This document shows positions 7,510 to 15,374 of a stretch of 15,374 nucleotides of DNA, in pieces. The stretch is from Dictyocoela muelleri (lineage: Eukaryota; Microsporidia). Under the pieces are notes generated by a model, which did no database searches, had not been told where the DNA came from, and saw only the letters and a program-made list of their open reading frames with translations. Within the stretch, counting starts at the first letter, position 1. Each line of letters begins with the position of its first letter. The stretch lies in assembly GCA_016256075.1 (NCBI GenBank), contig SDVU01000316.1:1-15374 (forward strand). The letters are read 5' to 3'. Position numbers and translations under genes: made by a program.

Positions 7510-9109
7510 ATGAAAAATAAAAACACCAAGAGATTGACATTAAAAGATAAATTAGATATAATTGAATATAAAAAAAACTAATAAAAATGTAAGGAATACA
7601 AGATTTTCGGAGATTTTCGGCCTTAAGTTTAAAAAGAATATCAGCCCAAGATCCATAAAAAATTTTCTTGAATCTGAAGAATCTATTAAAAATGCATACC
7701 TTATGAATAATAAATTGATATCTGTTCCAAGAATAATTAAACAGGTAGATGTGTAATACCGACTTAAAGATTGGCTTGATATGATTGAAGGTCAAGGGGG
7801 TTATATTTCAGAATCTATTTGAAAAACAAAGCTTTACAAATATATAATCCTCTTATACATCAAGATGATAAGCATAAAAGTACATTAGATTTCACTGCTT
7901 CCAATGGATGGATATATAGATTTAAGAAAAACTATAATTTATTTCTTAGAAATTGCAGTGAGAAAGTTTTGATGTGCAGAAGCAAAACTTTGGTGGGGTT
8001 TTTAATTGTTTAAACGAAAAATTGAAATTTTATAGACAAAAAGACATTTTTAATTGCGACGAAACTGCACTTTTTTACAAACTTGCACCCTCAAAAAGTT
8101 TGGTTATAAAGGTTAAAAACTTATAAAAAAATATAAAGACCGATTAACGATCATGCTAACTTGTAACATGGATGGTACTGAAAAATCAAAGTCCTTTTTA
8201 TTGGAAAATTTAAAAATCCAAGAGCATTGATAAACCTCGATAAATATTTTTTCTGCAAATATTCATTCAACAAAAATGCATGCATGATGTCTTTTGAATT
8301 TAATAGGTGGCTCTTCGATTTGAATTTCGAATTGAAAAATAAAAATCGGGAAATTCTTCTGATATTAGATTATTGCTATTCACATAAAATAACATCTGAA
8401 TTGAGCAATATTGAACTTTTATTTTTGCCTAAAAACAGTACTTCGAAACTCCAACCACTTGATGCAGGGATAATAAAAAGTTTAAAAGCCAAATATTTTG
8501 GCTACCAGTTATCAAAAATAGTTAATGAAATATCCCCGGGCGTGATAGTAAAAAATCTTTTCAAAGAAATTACTATTAAAGATGAGATTATTTATTCAAA
8601 ATATGCTTGGGACTATGTAAGCAAAGATACAATTATAAATTGTTGGAAAAAGGTTATTAAAATGGACGACATAAAAGAAAATTGCAAAGATATAATTTTA
8701 AATATAATGAAGAAGAAATTAAAAATTATGATAATTTTACAAAAATTTTTGAAAATGATTCAATGCCATCTTCAGAATACTTAAACTAAAACCCTGGTGT
8801 TATTGAAATTTTTGGAGAAGACAATAACTTAGGTAATCCAATAGTTTTGGAAACAAATTTGAGAATTATAATGAAAATAAATTTGAATGTTTTGAAAATA
8901 ATGTTTAGAATGCAGAAGTTTAAGATCAAGAAGTGCTTTTTTCAACAATTTCTTCGAATTTTAATACTATAAAAACATTTTTATTAAGCCAAATCAGATG
9001 AAATTCTGAAATTTACCAGTCTTTAAAATTTATTGAAACTAACTTAAATAGATATAAAGAAAAAGATGAATTGAAAACAATATTAGATTATTTAAAATTA
9101 AATAAATAA
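7510..9109 (+). pseudogene. pogo/Tigger transposase, broken by several frameshifts and stops
   Basis: Transposase remnants lie in order across all three forward frames. N-terminal helix-turn-helix: MKNKNTKRLTLKDKLDIIEY from the ATG at 7510, stopping at 7579. Second piece in frame 2 with ISPRSIKNFLESEESIK (7562-7756). Tc5/CENP-B-type HTH: KALQIYN and DFTASNGWIYRFKK in frame 1 (7819-8013). First catalytic Asp in NCDETALFYKLAP (Asp codon 8058, frame 3). Then DRLTIMLTCNMDGTEK (frame 2, 8138-8185). Then the longest intact block, 8212-8784 (frame 1), with LLILDYCYSH (Asp codon 8368) and LQPLDAGIIKSLK (Asp codon 8461), 30 residues apart as in the pogo DDxD core. The C-terminal tail shifts frame twice more and ends LDYLKLNK at 9107-9109. 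At least six frame changes and several in-frame stops make it non-functional. Confidence 0.9.
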
Positions 9110-9121
9110 ATAAATTTAAAT

Positions 9122-9201
9122 ACCCCGCCTAATTTTCCACCCCGCGAAATTTTCATTTTTTTTTAAGTCCCCATTTTCGGAAAATTTCGCGGGGAGCACT
9201 G
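9122..9201. repeat. Right end of Tigger element: two direct units plus inverted terminus
   Basis: Two units (9122-9138 and 9139-9154) are in the same orientation as the left-end array. The second, CCCCGCGAAATTTTC at 9140-9154, is a perfect 15-bp inverted match to GAAAATTTCGCGGGG at 9180-9194. The right terminus can therefore form a hairpin with a 25-base loop just before the end of the element. Confidence 0.85.
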
Positions 9202-9276
9202 TATAACAAATTACTATGAATTTAGTTCTACAACTCGATAGAGTCACGCTTATTTTTATATAGTAATTGATAAGAA

Positions 9277-9640
9277 CAGTGTTTCTCGAACTTTTTGGTG
9301 TCGCGCGCACTTTAAGTTTCCTTTTTTTGGGAGCGCACTTGTAAGATTTTATTTTTTTGGGTGCACCAAAAATAAATTAATATATTATATATATATTATT
9401 AGTGTGAACTATGTACTTGACTGATATCTAAAATATCTTAAATGTTAGGTTTTATGTTTTAAAGACAATTTCTCATTTCTTCGTCAATTTATTAGATTTT
9501 TTCTTTTTCACATTTGATAATTGCGAGTTCTCAAATTAAATTGCAAACTAAAACAACACTGAGTTTAATAAAATACATTTCTAAAATATAAAAATTCTCA
9601 GTGTGTACCAGTGCACGGGGTTACTGTTTGAGGAACACTG
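9277..9640. mobile_element. hAT-type MITE with 8-bp target duplication
   Basis: Left end CAGTGTTTCTCGAAC and, reversed, right end CAGTGTTCCTCAAAC are typical hAT terminal inverted repeats. The flanking 8-mers GATAAGAA (9269-9276) and GTTAAGAT (9641-9648) agree at 6 of 8 positions, fitting an aged hAT target duplication. The left subterminal part contains GTCGCGCGCAC, echoed on the right by GTGCACGGGG. There is no transposase frame in its 364 bp. It sits 75 bp from the end of the Tigger element. Confidence 0.85.
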
Positions 9641-10947
9641 GTTAAGATAATGAAATATGTCTATCTTTTTAAATAACCCCCCCTATTTCGGTATAAAAAA
9701 TATTTAAAATTAAATATTGTTTAGATAATGTATTTTTCTTAATTGTCGGTTCGATATTAAACGTCGGTCTCAAAAAAAATCAACAAAAGCGCAAAAAAAT
9801 ATTATAAAAAAGGTAAAAAGATAATGAAACGGTAGGATTTTTGTATTTTTAAAATAAATTGATTTTATTATGTTCAAACTCAGTTTAAATAATTCTTTAA
9901 CAATTATATTTCTATCCTGGGGGGTTTAATAAATTATTTTATTTTAAAACCTCGTTATATCTCGAAACGACGGTTAACCCACATAGACCGTTTAATTTTA
10001 TCGGCTAGGTTTATTTGGGTCCAAAACAATTTATCTAAAATTGGGGTGTACAAAAAAATGGTAAAATACATTTAGATAACACATCTAAAAAATTTTAATA
10101 GAAAAAATACAGTGGATCATCTTAAATATGAACTTTTTGTGACCAATTCTTTTCAGTGTAAACATTTAAAAGTATGGACATTATATATATGATGTTAATA
10201 ATATAAATATTTTCTAAGCCTTAAATTTAAAGATTATATTACGAATAGATGTTGCGTAAATAATATTTCTATCATTCTTAATATATTAAAACGCTTAAAT
10301 GTATTCCCGCGCTGGGTGTTAATACCTCGATTCGCAATTCGCATGGTTTTTAATTTGCACGAAGTAATTCACCAATAAAATTTTATACCTAAAAAATATT
10401 TTTAGATTTGTTTCTAACAGTTCGTCGCCCGAATTTTAGCAATAAACAATGCCACCGCAAATATGTGACGTTTTTTTTTTATATTTAAAATAATCTCTTC
10501 ATGAAAAGTTACTTCTATACCATATATTTTGGATTTTTATTTTTTTTTAAAATAATAGGTATCTAATAAATGTATTGCGAACGTTAAAATTAATAAATAT
10601 CTATTATTTGTTATAAAAATTTAAAAATACATATAAAATAAATTTTTCTATTTATCAATTGATAAATAAGAAAATAGGTCACGTCTCTTCCTAAAGGGCG
10701 ATTTTTTTCATCTTAAAAAGGGTAAACTATAAAATAACAATTCTTATTTATTTAAACCCCACACTATATTTCATTTCGCTAAAAAAAACTCACCCCGGAG
10801 CAATTTTCTAGGTATTCATTAATAATTATGACACTAAAACTCACCCACTCCTAAAATATTTATAAATAATGTTTATTTCAAAATATTTATAGAATAATTT
10901 ATTTAAAATTACCTTGAAAAAATTTTAAAACAAAATATTTCTGCATT
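9641..10947. other. Long AT-rich spacer
   Basis: No gene recognised in 1.3 kb. Items seen: a C-run (AACCCCCCC near 9675) and a G-run (GGGGGGTTTAAT near 9919) facing each other, possibly decayed ends of a small element; a perfect 20-base palindrome TATTTATCAATTGATAAATA at 10649-10668; and a stretch TCACCCCGGAGCAATTTTCT near 10792 resembling TCACCCCAGACGATTTTTCG near 14122. None is assignable with confidence. Confidence 0.5.
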
Positions 10948-10989
10948 ATTTCTATTACAAATTATAATAAAATAATTTGTAATAGAAAT
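10948..10989. repeat. Perfect 18-bp inverted repeat at the SINE B tail
   Basis: Arms 10948-10965 and 10972-10989 (ATTTCTATTACAAATTAT and its complement) are separated by 6 bases. The structure adjoins the AT-rich 3' tail of SINE copy B. It may be a small palindromic repeat or a fold-back created at insertion. It is not followed by a T-run or a gene end. Confidence 0.85.
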
Positions 10990-10994
10990 TTTTA

Positions 10995-11433
10995 ATATTT
11001 ATATTACATAGTGACAATATGAATAAAAGCTTACACAGAGTTCTTTCTCTCCTAAGTCATTAGACCGGAGTTCACTGTGTTCAGTTTGTGTCACTTCTAA
11101 TCTATCAAGGGTAATATGTATTCGCCATTTCTATTTTATCTATGAAAAAGCAGAATAAAAGTAATTAAAAACCTTTTCACGATTATATATTTATAACTAC
11201 CTTTGCCGAGATACGTATTCATACTATCTTTACACATAGGGTAAGCCTTTTATTCATCTTCATGTTAGATTATGTCTTATTCAGGTATACCACACTGGAA
11301 AAGCTGTATATTAATAATATAGTTATTGGCCACTACATGTTAATCTAAATTTATTATTAAATGACGTCTGCGGCATTCCACTTAGATCTTAATATTTACT
11401 TCCAATGGTGTTCACAACTGAGCTATCTGGCCC
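10995..11433 (-). mobile_element. SINE-like dispersed repeat, copy B, with tRNA-like head
   Basis: Read on the minus strand it begins near 11433 with GGGCCAGATAGCTCAGTTG, a good match to a tRNA 5' region with pol III A-box. It continues with family words TATCTCGGCAAAGGTAGT and CAGTGTGGTATACCTGA, and ends TTGTCACTATGTAATATAAA at about 11000. It is diverged from copies A and C, mainly in the GC-rich core, which has drifted to AT (for example GAATACGTATC in place of GCGACGCGTC). The B-box position carries only a weak match. The frame at 11361-11543 lies across its head and is not a gene. Confidence 0.75.
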
Positions 11434-12519
11434 TAATATTTAAAATTTTTTTTTTGGACGAGTTTCAAGATCCAGATTTCTGTTTAGTAATTCTATTTAA
11501 AATGGGGAGGTTAACCTGTAGAATTTCTTATATTTTTTATTAAGTTTTTGAAACAATTCTGTGTTTCCGTACCTAATTTTACCAGGACACACAATCTTAA
11601 AGAGATTTTAAAAATTTAAAATTTTGTCAAAGTATGCAGGAAAATTTTTAAAGACCAAAATCAACATTAACCAAAATATTTATTGATACAAATCAGCCTT
11701 GTAGTATCATATCGGAGAATAATTTATATCACAAGATGTTAAATGCTGGTTTTCGACGAGTTAGTCTATCTTATAAGTCACATCAAAATAAAAAACAATT
11801 ATTTTAAAATAAAAGCAAAATTTCAAGAAATTCACAACTTTGAATTTCTTTTCGACACGTCTATTTTATTTTCTAATTTGAAAAAAAGGGTATATTGAAA
11901 AAAAAGATTTAAAGGGTATTAAATATAATGAAATTTTTTTTTATTTTTTCTAGTCTTTTTAATGTGACTCATCGATTGACTAATCTGTACAGAAACTAGT
12001 ATTATATCACTCTATCCTATTTTAAATTATACCTGATGCTTGTTATTTACTTTGGAGTTGATGTTGTTGTTCTGATACGAAATTTAGTAAACGATCGTCT
12101 ATTTTTAAGGAAAAAAAATAATGTGCCGGTTAAACCTTAAATAGTAAATTATTATCGATTTTTTAATTTATAAATGATGACTCTCAAAGAAAACGATAAT
12201 TATTGCATATTTCTCGTAAGAACATGTAATATAAAGAAATTAGAAGTGTGTGGTACGAAAATTTTACGTGGTTTTATTAATAAAAAATCAATTATTAAAA
12301 TTTTTTTATTGATTTTGAATTTTATTATTTTTTTCATAAAAAAAATAATCTGGGGTAGAAACCTTACCCATGCTCGGTCACACGAACTTGCACCATGTTT
12401 TTCACCTTTTTATTTATTTTATTTAATATTTATTAATTTTTATTTGTTCGTATTCAAGAGCCGTTTTTTTTAATTAAAATATAATGGTTTTTATACACAA
12501 ATTTTTTTTATTTTCTGTT
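11434..12519. other. AT-rich spacer between SINE copies B and C
   Basis: Apart from the weak 99-codon frame listed separately, nothing recognised. A small hairpin (AAGAAATTC / GAATTTCTT) lies near 11826-11851. Long A and T runs occur around 11880-11950. Confidence 0.5.
12174..12473 (+). CDS. Doubtful small hydrophobic protein, 99 aa, unknown
   Basis: ATG-initiated frame with two hydrophobic stretches, residues about 40-56 (IIKIFLLILNFIIFFIK) and 79-94 (FYLFYLIFINFYLFVF), which could be membrane helices. Such runs are also what T-rich spacer encodes by chance. No domain is recognised, and no CCC signal precedes the ATG. It stands alone between two SINE copies. Kept at low confidence because it is the longest ATG frame outside the named genes. 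Confidence 0.15.
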   Translation: MMTLKENDNYCIFLVRTCNIKKLEVCGTKILRGFINKKSIIKIFLLILNFIIFFIKKIIWGRNLTHARSHELAPCFSPFYLFYLIFINFYLFVFKSRFF

Positions 12520-12974
12520 ATATATATTTTACATGTTGACAAAATTGATATCGTTCAACTCAAAGAGTTGTCTTCTACCGCGGTCTGTAAAGTATGGTTC
12601 CGTGCGTTTCAATAGATTGCCACTTCCTAAGTTTCCCAGAAGCCCCTGTATGCGCGATTTTCGTTTTATCAATGGCTCAACGGGATACAGGTAATTAGTG
12701 GGTTTTCATAAATTTTTATTTTTCACTACTTTTTGCCGAGACGCGTCGCCGCACTCATCCCCACACCCAGGAGAGTCCCTTCTGCTTGATCGTCATATTA
12801 GACCAAGTCTTAATCAGCCATATCACACCGAAACAACTGTATTAAAAGTATATTTATTCGTTATGACCAATTAATGTCTTTCCCTCATTATTTATTAAAG
12901 AGTGGCGTCATCATGATTCAAATTACAATACTTAAATTTTACATTCAATAATGTTAACCACCGAGCTATCTGGC
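12520..12974 (-). mobile_element. SINE-like dispersed repeat, copy C, with tRNA-like head and both pol III boxes
   Basis: On the minus strand it starts at about 12974 with GCCAGATAGCTCGGTGGTTA, a tRNA-type 5' end with A-box. AATTTGAATCA at 12914-12924 is a B-box-like word about 51-61 bases in, the spacing found in tRNAs. The body matches copy A closely, especially 12724-12844 (TTTTTGCCGAGACGCGTC, GCACTCATCCCCACAC, AGAGTCCCTTCTGCTT). It ends TTTTGTCAACATGTAAAATA with an AT tail at about 12520-12535. It is the most complete copy in the window and a good basis for a consensus. Confidence 0.8.
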
Positions 12975-13445
12975 TTATTTTCTGTTCATGTTCAAGGTTA
13001 AGTATCATTTCTATTAATGATTTTATTATTAAATTTAAAAAAAGAGCAGTGTTCATATTTGGGAAGTATTCACTGTGATAGAATTATAATATTTTTAGAT
13101 TAAACGAAGAGAGGGATTTTATATAAAATGTAAATGTCTCTCGGCCTTGTATCTAAAAGCTGTAGTAAAATGTTTTGTATCTTAAATCAAAATTTTATAA
13201 CGTTTTTAATAATAATGATATTAGAATCTAAATTTTTAAATGTTTTTATAGTAATTTTTTAGAGAATCATAATAATATGCTTAATGAGTAGTTTTTTAGA
13301 ATATTAAAAGATATTTAATAAATAAATGTGTGTATATGATTTATGAGTCCTTTAAATTTATTAGTAAAAAAACTTATCAAAGATTATCGAAATTTTTAAT
13401 CGTTTTAGAACTTAAGAATACTGAATTAAAAAGATATATTTTAAG
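12975..13445. other. AT-rich spacer, nothing recognised
   Basis: No gene or repeat recognised between SINE copy C and the hAT MITE. A frame at 13330-13551 runs into the hAT terminus and reads its non-coding end, so it is not treated as a gene. Confidence 0.6.
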
Positions 13446-13967
13446 CAGGTGTGTCAAACACGCGGCCCGAGGGCCAAGTGCGCTTTGCCTTAATTATAAA
13501 TGCTTTGTGAGTTTTTTATGTTTACCTATAAATGGATATTTTTTAAAATAAATTAAACAATATAATTTTTTATGATTAAATTTTGTGCTGCGAGTAATTA
13601 TTAATTTTCTTACGCGCTTATCGCCCTGAACAGCTCCTTTCATTTTTGCAACTAAATAAAAAATTGTTTAAATCAAAGTTTTTAACAATAATTTTGTATT
13701 CTATTATTGAGATTTCTTTCTCAAAGAAAATGTTTTCCGACTTCGACCAATTTATTAAAAAAAGAATGTATTTTAGACATAATGATGAAATAAAAAATCT
13801 ATACATTCGGTAATACATTTTATATTTAAAAATCAATAACTTTTATTAAAGTATAAAATAAAAAATTTTTATTTTTTATACACTCTTTGACACATTTCTT
13901 TTTGTACGGCCCGCGAGAAAATTTTTGAATAGAAATGTTTCCATCTTATATGAGTTTGACACCCCTG
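13446..13967. mobile_element. hAT-type MITE with CAGGGGTGTCAAAC termini
   Basis: Left end CAGGTGTGTCAAAC and, reversed, right end CAGGGGTGTCAAAC match a widespread animal hAT terminus. GC-rich subterminal words GCGGCCCGAGGGCC (left) and, reversed, CGCGGGCCG (right) are also typical. The flanking 8-mers ATTTTAAG (13438-13445) and ATTTGAGG (13968-13975) agree at 6 of 8 positions, fitting a decayed hAT target duplication. The 522 bp hold no transposase; the minus-strand frame at 13618-13836 has no recognisable domain. Confidence 0.88.
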
Positions 13968-14450
13968 ATTTGAGGGATTAATGAACTAGGTGTGATAGTG
14001 TTTAAAAAATGAAAATTACATAAAAACATGGGAATATATGCTAAAATTAAGGAAAATTACGGCTAAAGGTGTTTTCCTACTCTGATACAACGTGGTATTT
14101 TTTTAGCGCAAGGAGAAAATTCACCCCAGACGATTTTTCGCTCTAGTTTTTTTCTTCAATTTGCATACCCTTATGGGTTTAAATCATCAATAAAATAATA
14201 GTGTCAAAAAAATTGTATTTAATAAATATGATTATAAATAAGGGCATAATTGTATACTAGATATTTAATTAGATGTATAATAGTCAAAAAGTCTTGTCTA
14301 GAAAATTATTCGCTAATTACTTTTAATATTTATTATTTTTCTTTAAACAAATCATTCAGAAGAAGAATACATTCAGAAATAAAAAGGGAGAATGATTAAT
14401 ATAAATCGACAGGATAGGTACATTTGTTACATCTACACGGTATTTCATGG
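13968..14450. other. AT-rich spacer, nothing recognised
   Basis: No gene. Contains TCACCCCAGACGATTTTTCG near 14122, similar to a stretch near 10792, and a short palindrome ACCCTTATGGGT near 14167. Confidence 0.5.
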
Positions 14451-15155
14451 TTATAGACACTTTTTTCTACGTTATAGCCCCTTTTTTACGTTATAGACCT
14501 ATTTTTTCAAAGTTATAGACACCTTTTTTCTACAATATATACCCCCTTTAATTTAAGAGTTATGGAAACTTTTTTCTGAGTTATGGACTCCTTTAAATTT
14601 TAGAGTTATAGATCCCTTATTTCAAAGTTATAGACACCCTATTTCAGAGTTATGAATCCCTAATTTCAGAGTTATCGACCACTAATTATAAATAAAATAC
14701 CATTTTACAGGCTTTTTCATTATTATTGACACAAATTATCATTATTACTACCACCATATTTCATTACCATTGACACTATTTTTCATTAAATGGTTTTTCA
14801 TAGATACAGGAAAATTTTCTAAAGCTAGAGACACATATTTTTAGAGTTATAGACTTATATTTCAAGGTTTATCGATTTATATTTTCAGATTTAAGAGATA
14901 TATTTTCAGAGTTATAGACTCATTTCTCCAGACTTGTAGACGCATTTCTCCAGAGTTATAGACAAAATTCAAAGGACTTATAGACCATTTTATTTTAAAG
15001 TATTAGCCTAATTTTTTAGTGTTGAAGACCTCATTTCCCAGACTTAAAGACACAAATTTTTCGGTTATAGACACCTTTCCAGAGTTTAATATTCATTTCC
15101 GGAGTTTAAGATTCATTTCCAGAGTGTTTGAGATATTTACTTGGGGTTATAGGTA
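14451..15155. repeat. Degenerate minisatellite, unit about 22 bp
   Basis: A unit close to TTTCAGAGTTATAGACACCT recurs across 700 bp. Core TTATAGAC-like words fall at 14451, 14472, 14491, 14513, 14560, 14581, 14606, 14628, 14650 and 14672, so spacing is mostly 19-25 bases with 22 most common. The pattern blurs between about 14690 and 14820 (CATTATTATTGACAC-type units), then resumes to about 15155. All units are in one orientation. No frame runs through it. It may be a satellite or the expanded subterminal repeat region of an element. Confidence 0.85.
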
Positions 15156-15374
15156 TATTTTAATAACTTAACCACATTGAGCATGCCTAAATAATATTTA
15201 AAACCAAAATTTCAAGAATTGTCGGTACTACTTCACTCAGCATATAGATTTATTTAGAAAAGCTAATTATATAAAATATATGTAAGATAATCTTCAACAT
15301 AAACTAAGTACTTTTTAGGTTGGATATACTAGAACGAGAACTAGCCGCGGGATTTTTTTATAAAAAATTAAGTA
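15156..15374. other. Terminal AT-rich spacer
   Basis: No gene. Near 15327-15352 the words ATACTAG, AACGAG and CGCGGGA occur in the same order as ATACTAG, AACGAG and GCGGGA in the palindrome at 1-28, but with different spacing. This may be coincidence. Confidence 0.4.

Larger units (their letters stand above)
7336..9201 (+). mobile_element. pogo/Tigger-type DNA transposon, decayed
   Basis: Termini CAGTATACCCCGC (left) and, reversed, CAGTGCTCCCCGC (right) form imperfect inverted repeats. TA follows the right end (9202-9203) and TG, a likely decayed TA, precedes the left (7334-7335), matching the TA target of the Tc1/mariner/pogo group. The 1.87-kb body carries one broken transposase on the plus strand (7510-9109) with the CENP-B-like DNA-binding region and DDE_1 catalytic core of the Tigger/jerky family. 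It lies about 415 bp downstream of the TatD gene. Confidence 0.9.

Noticed and set aside
7508-7795. Minus-strand frame of 95 codons over the Tigger N-terminal region
   Set aside because: Antisense shadow of the transposase remnants, which are clearly recognisable on the plus strand.
9116-9310. Minus-strand frame of 64 codons
   Set aside because: Reads across the Tigger right terminus and into the hAT MITE end; not a gene.
11361-11543. Plus-strand frame of 60 codons
   Set aside because: Covers the antisense of the SINE B tRNA-like head and adjacent spacer, with no domain.
12960-12974. Functional tRNA gene at the SINE C head
   Set aside because: The A-box and B-box spacing fit, but the sequence does not close into an acceptor stem and continues into the SINE body, so it is a SINE head, not a tRNA gene.
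13330-13551. Plus-strand frame of 73 codons
   Set aside because: Runs from spacer into the GC-rich terminus of the hAT MITE; its distinctive residues are translated TIR.
13618-13836. Minus-strand frame of 72 codons inside the hAT MITE
   Set aside because: No transposase or other domain, and the composition is that of AT-rich filler.
1-15374. CRISPR array, bacterial operons, or rRNA genes
   Set aside because: The tandem arrays have no unique spacers between conserved repeats. No Shine-Dalgarno/operon pattern or rRNA sequence was recognised, and the genes are eukaryotic in type.

Overview
The window is AT-rich eukaryotic DNA (roughly three quarters A+T by eye) with only two confident host genes in 15.4 kb. 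Both are intronless, and everything else is intergenic DNA packed with transposon remains and repeats. The best reading is a large, gene-poor, transposon-laden microsporidian genome, or a similar reduced fungal-lineage parasite. The grounds are a fungal-type MADS-box factor (Mcm1-like wording such as KKAFEL and KFKPIV), intronless short genes, and a CCC trinucleotide 2-3 bases before each start codon, which is the start-site signal described for microsporidia. The species cannot be named from sequence alone.

Layout, left to right: a perfect 28-bp-armed palindrome at the very first base (1-59); AT-rich spacer; a MADS-box transcription factor (942-1631, +); a SINE-like repeat (about 1731-2110, minus orientation); a candidate MITE (about 2540-2947); a seven-unit 16-bp tandem array (3021-3131); a doubtful small reading frame (3408-3674, -); a hAT-like element (3877-4749) with a second, long-TIR MITE nested in it (4072-4570); spacer; another SINE copy (about 5554-5990, +) ending just upstream of a TatD/TATDN1-type metallo-hydrolase gene (6086-6919, +); a decayed pogo/Tigger DNA transposon (7336-9201); a hAT MITE (9277-9640); spacer with a perfect palindrome (10948-10989); a third SINE copy (about 10995-11433, -); spacer with a weak 99-codon frame; a fourth SINE copy (about 12520-12974, -); another hAT MITE (13446-13967); and a degenerate minisatellite of about 22-bp units (14451-15155) running nearly to the end.

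The two host genes show no functional link: one is a nuclear DNA-binding regulator, the other a probable nuclease. The most noteworthy material is (i) a dispersed tRNA-headed SINE family with four copies of two apparent ages, (ii) an identical CCC start signal before both host genes and before the transposon's transposase, (iii) hAT termini of the kind common in animals, suggesting exchange with an animal host, and (iv) 16-bp periodic arrays at the ends of the Tigger element and, separately, at 3021-3131.
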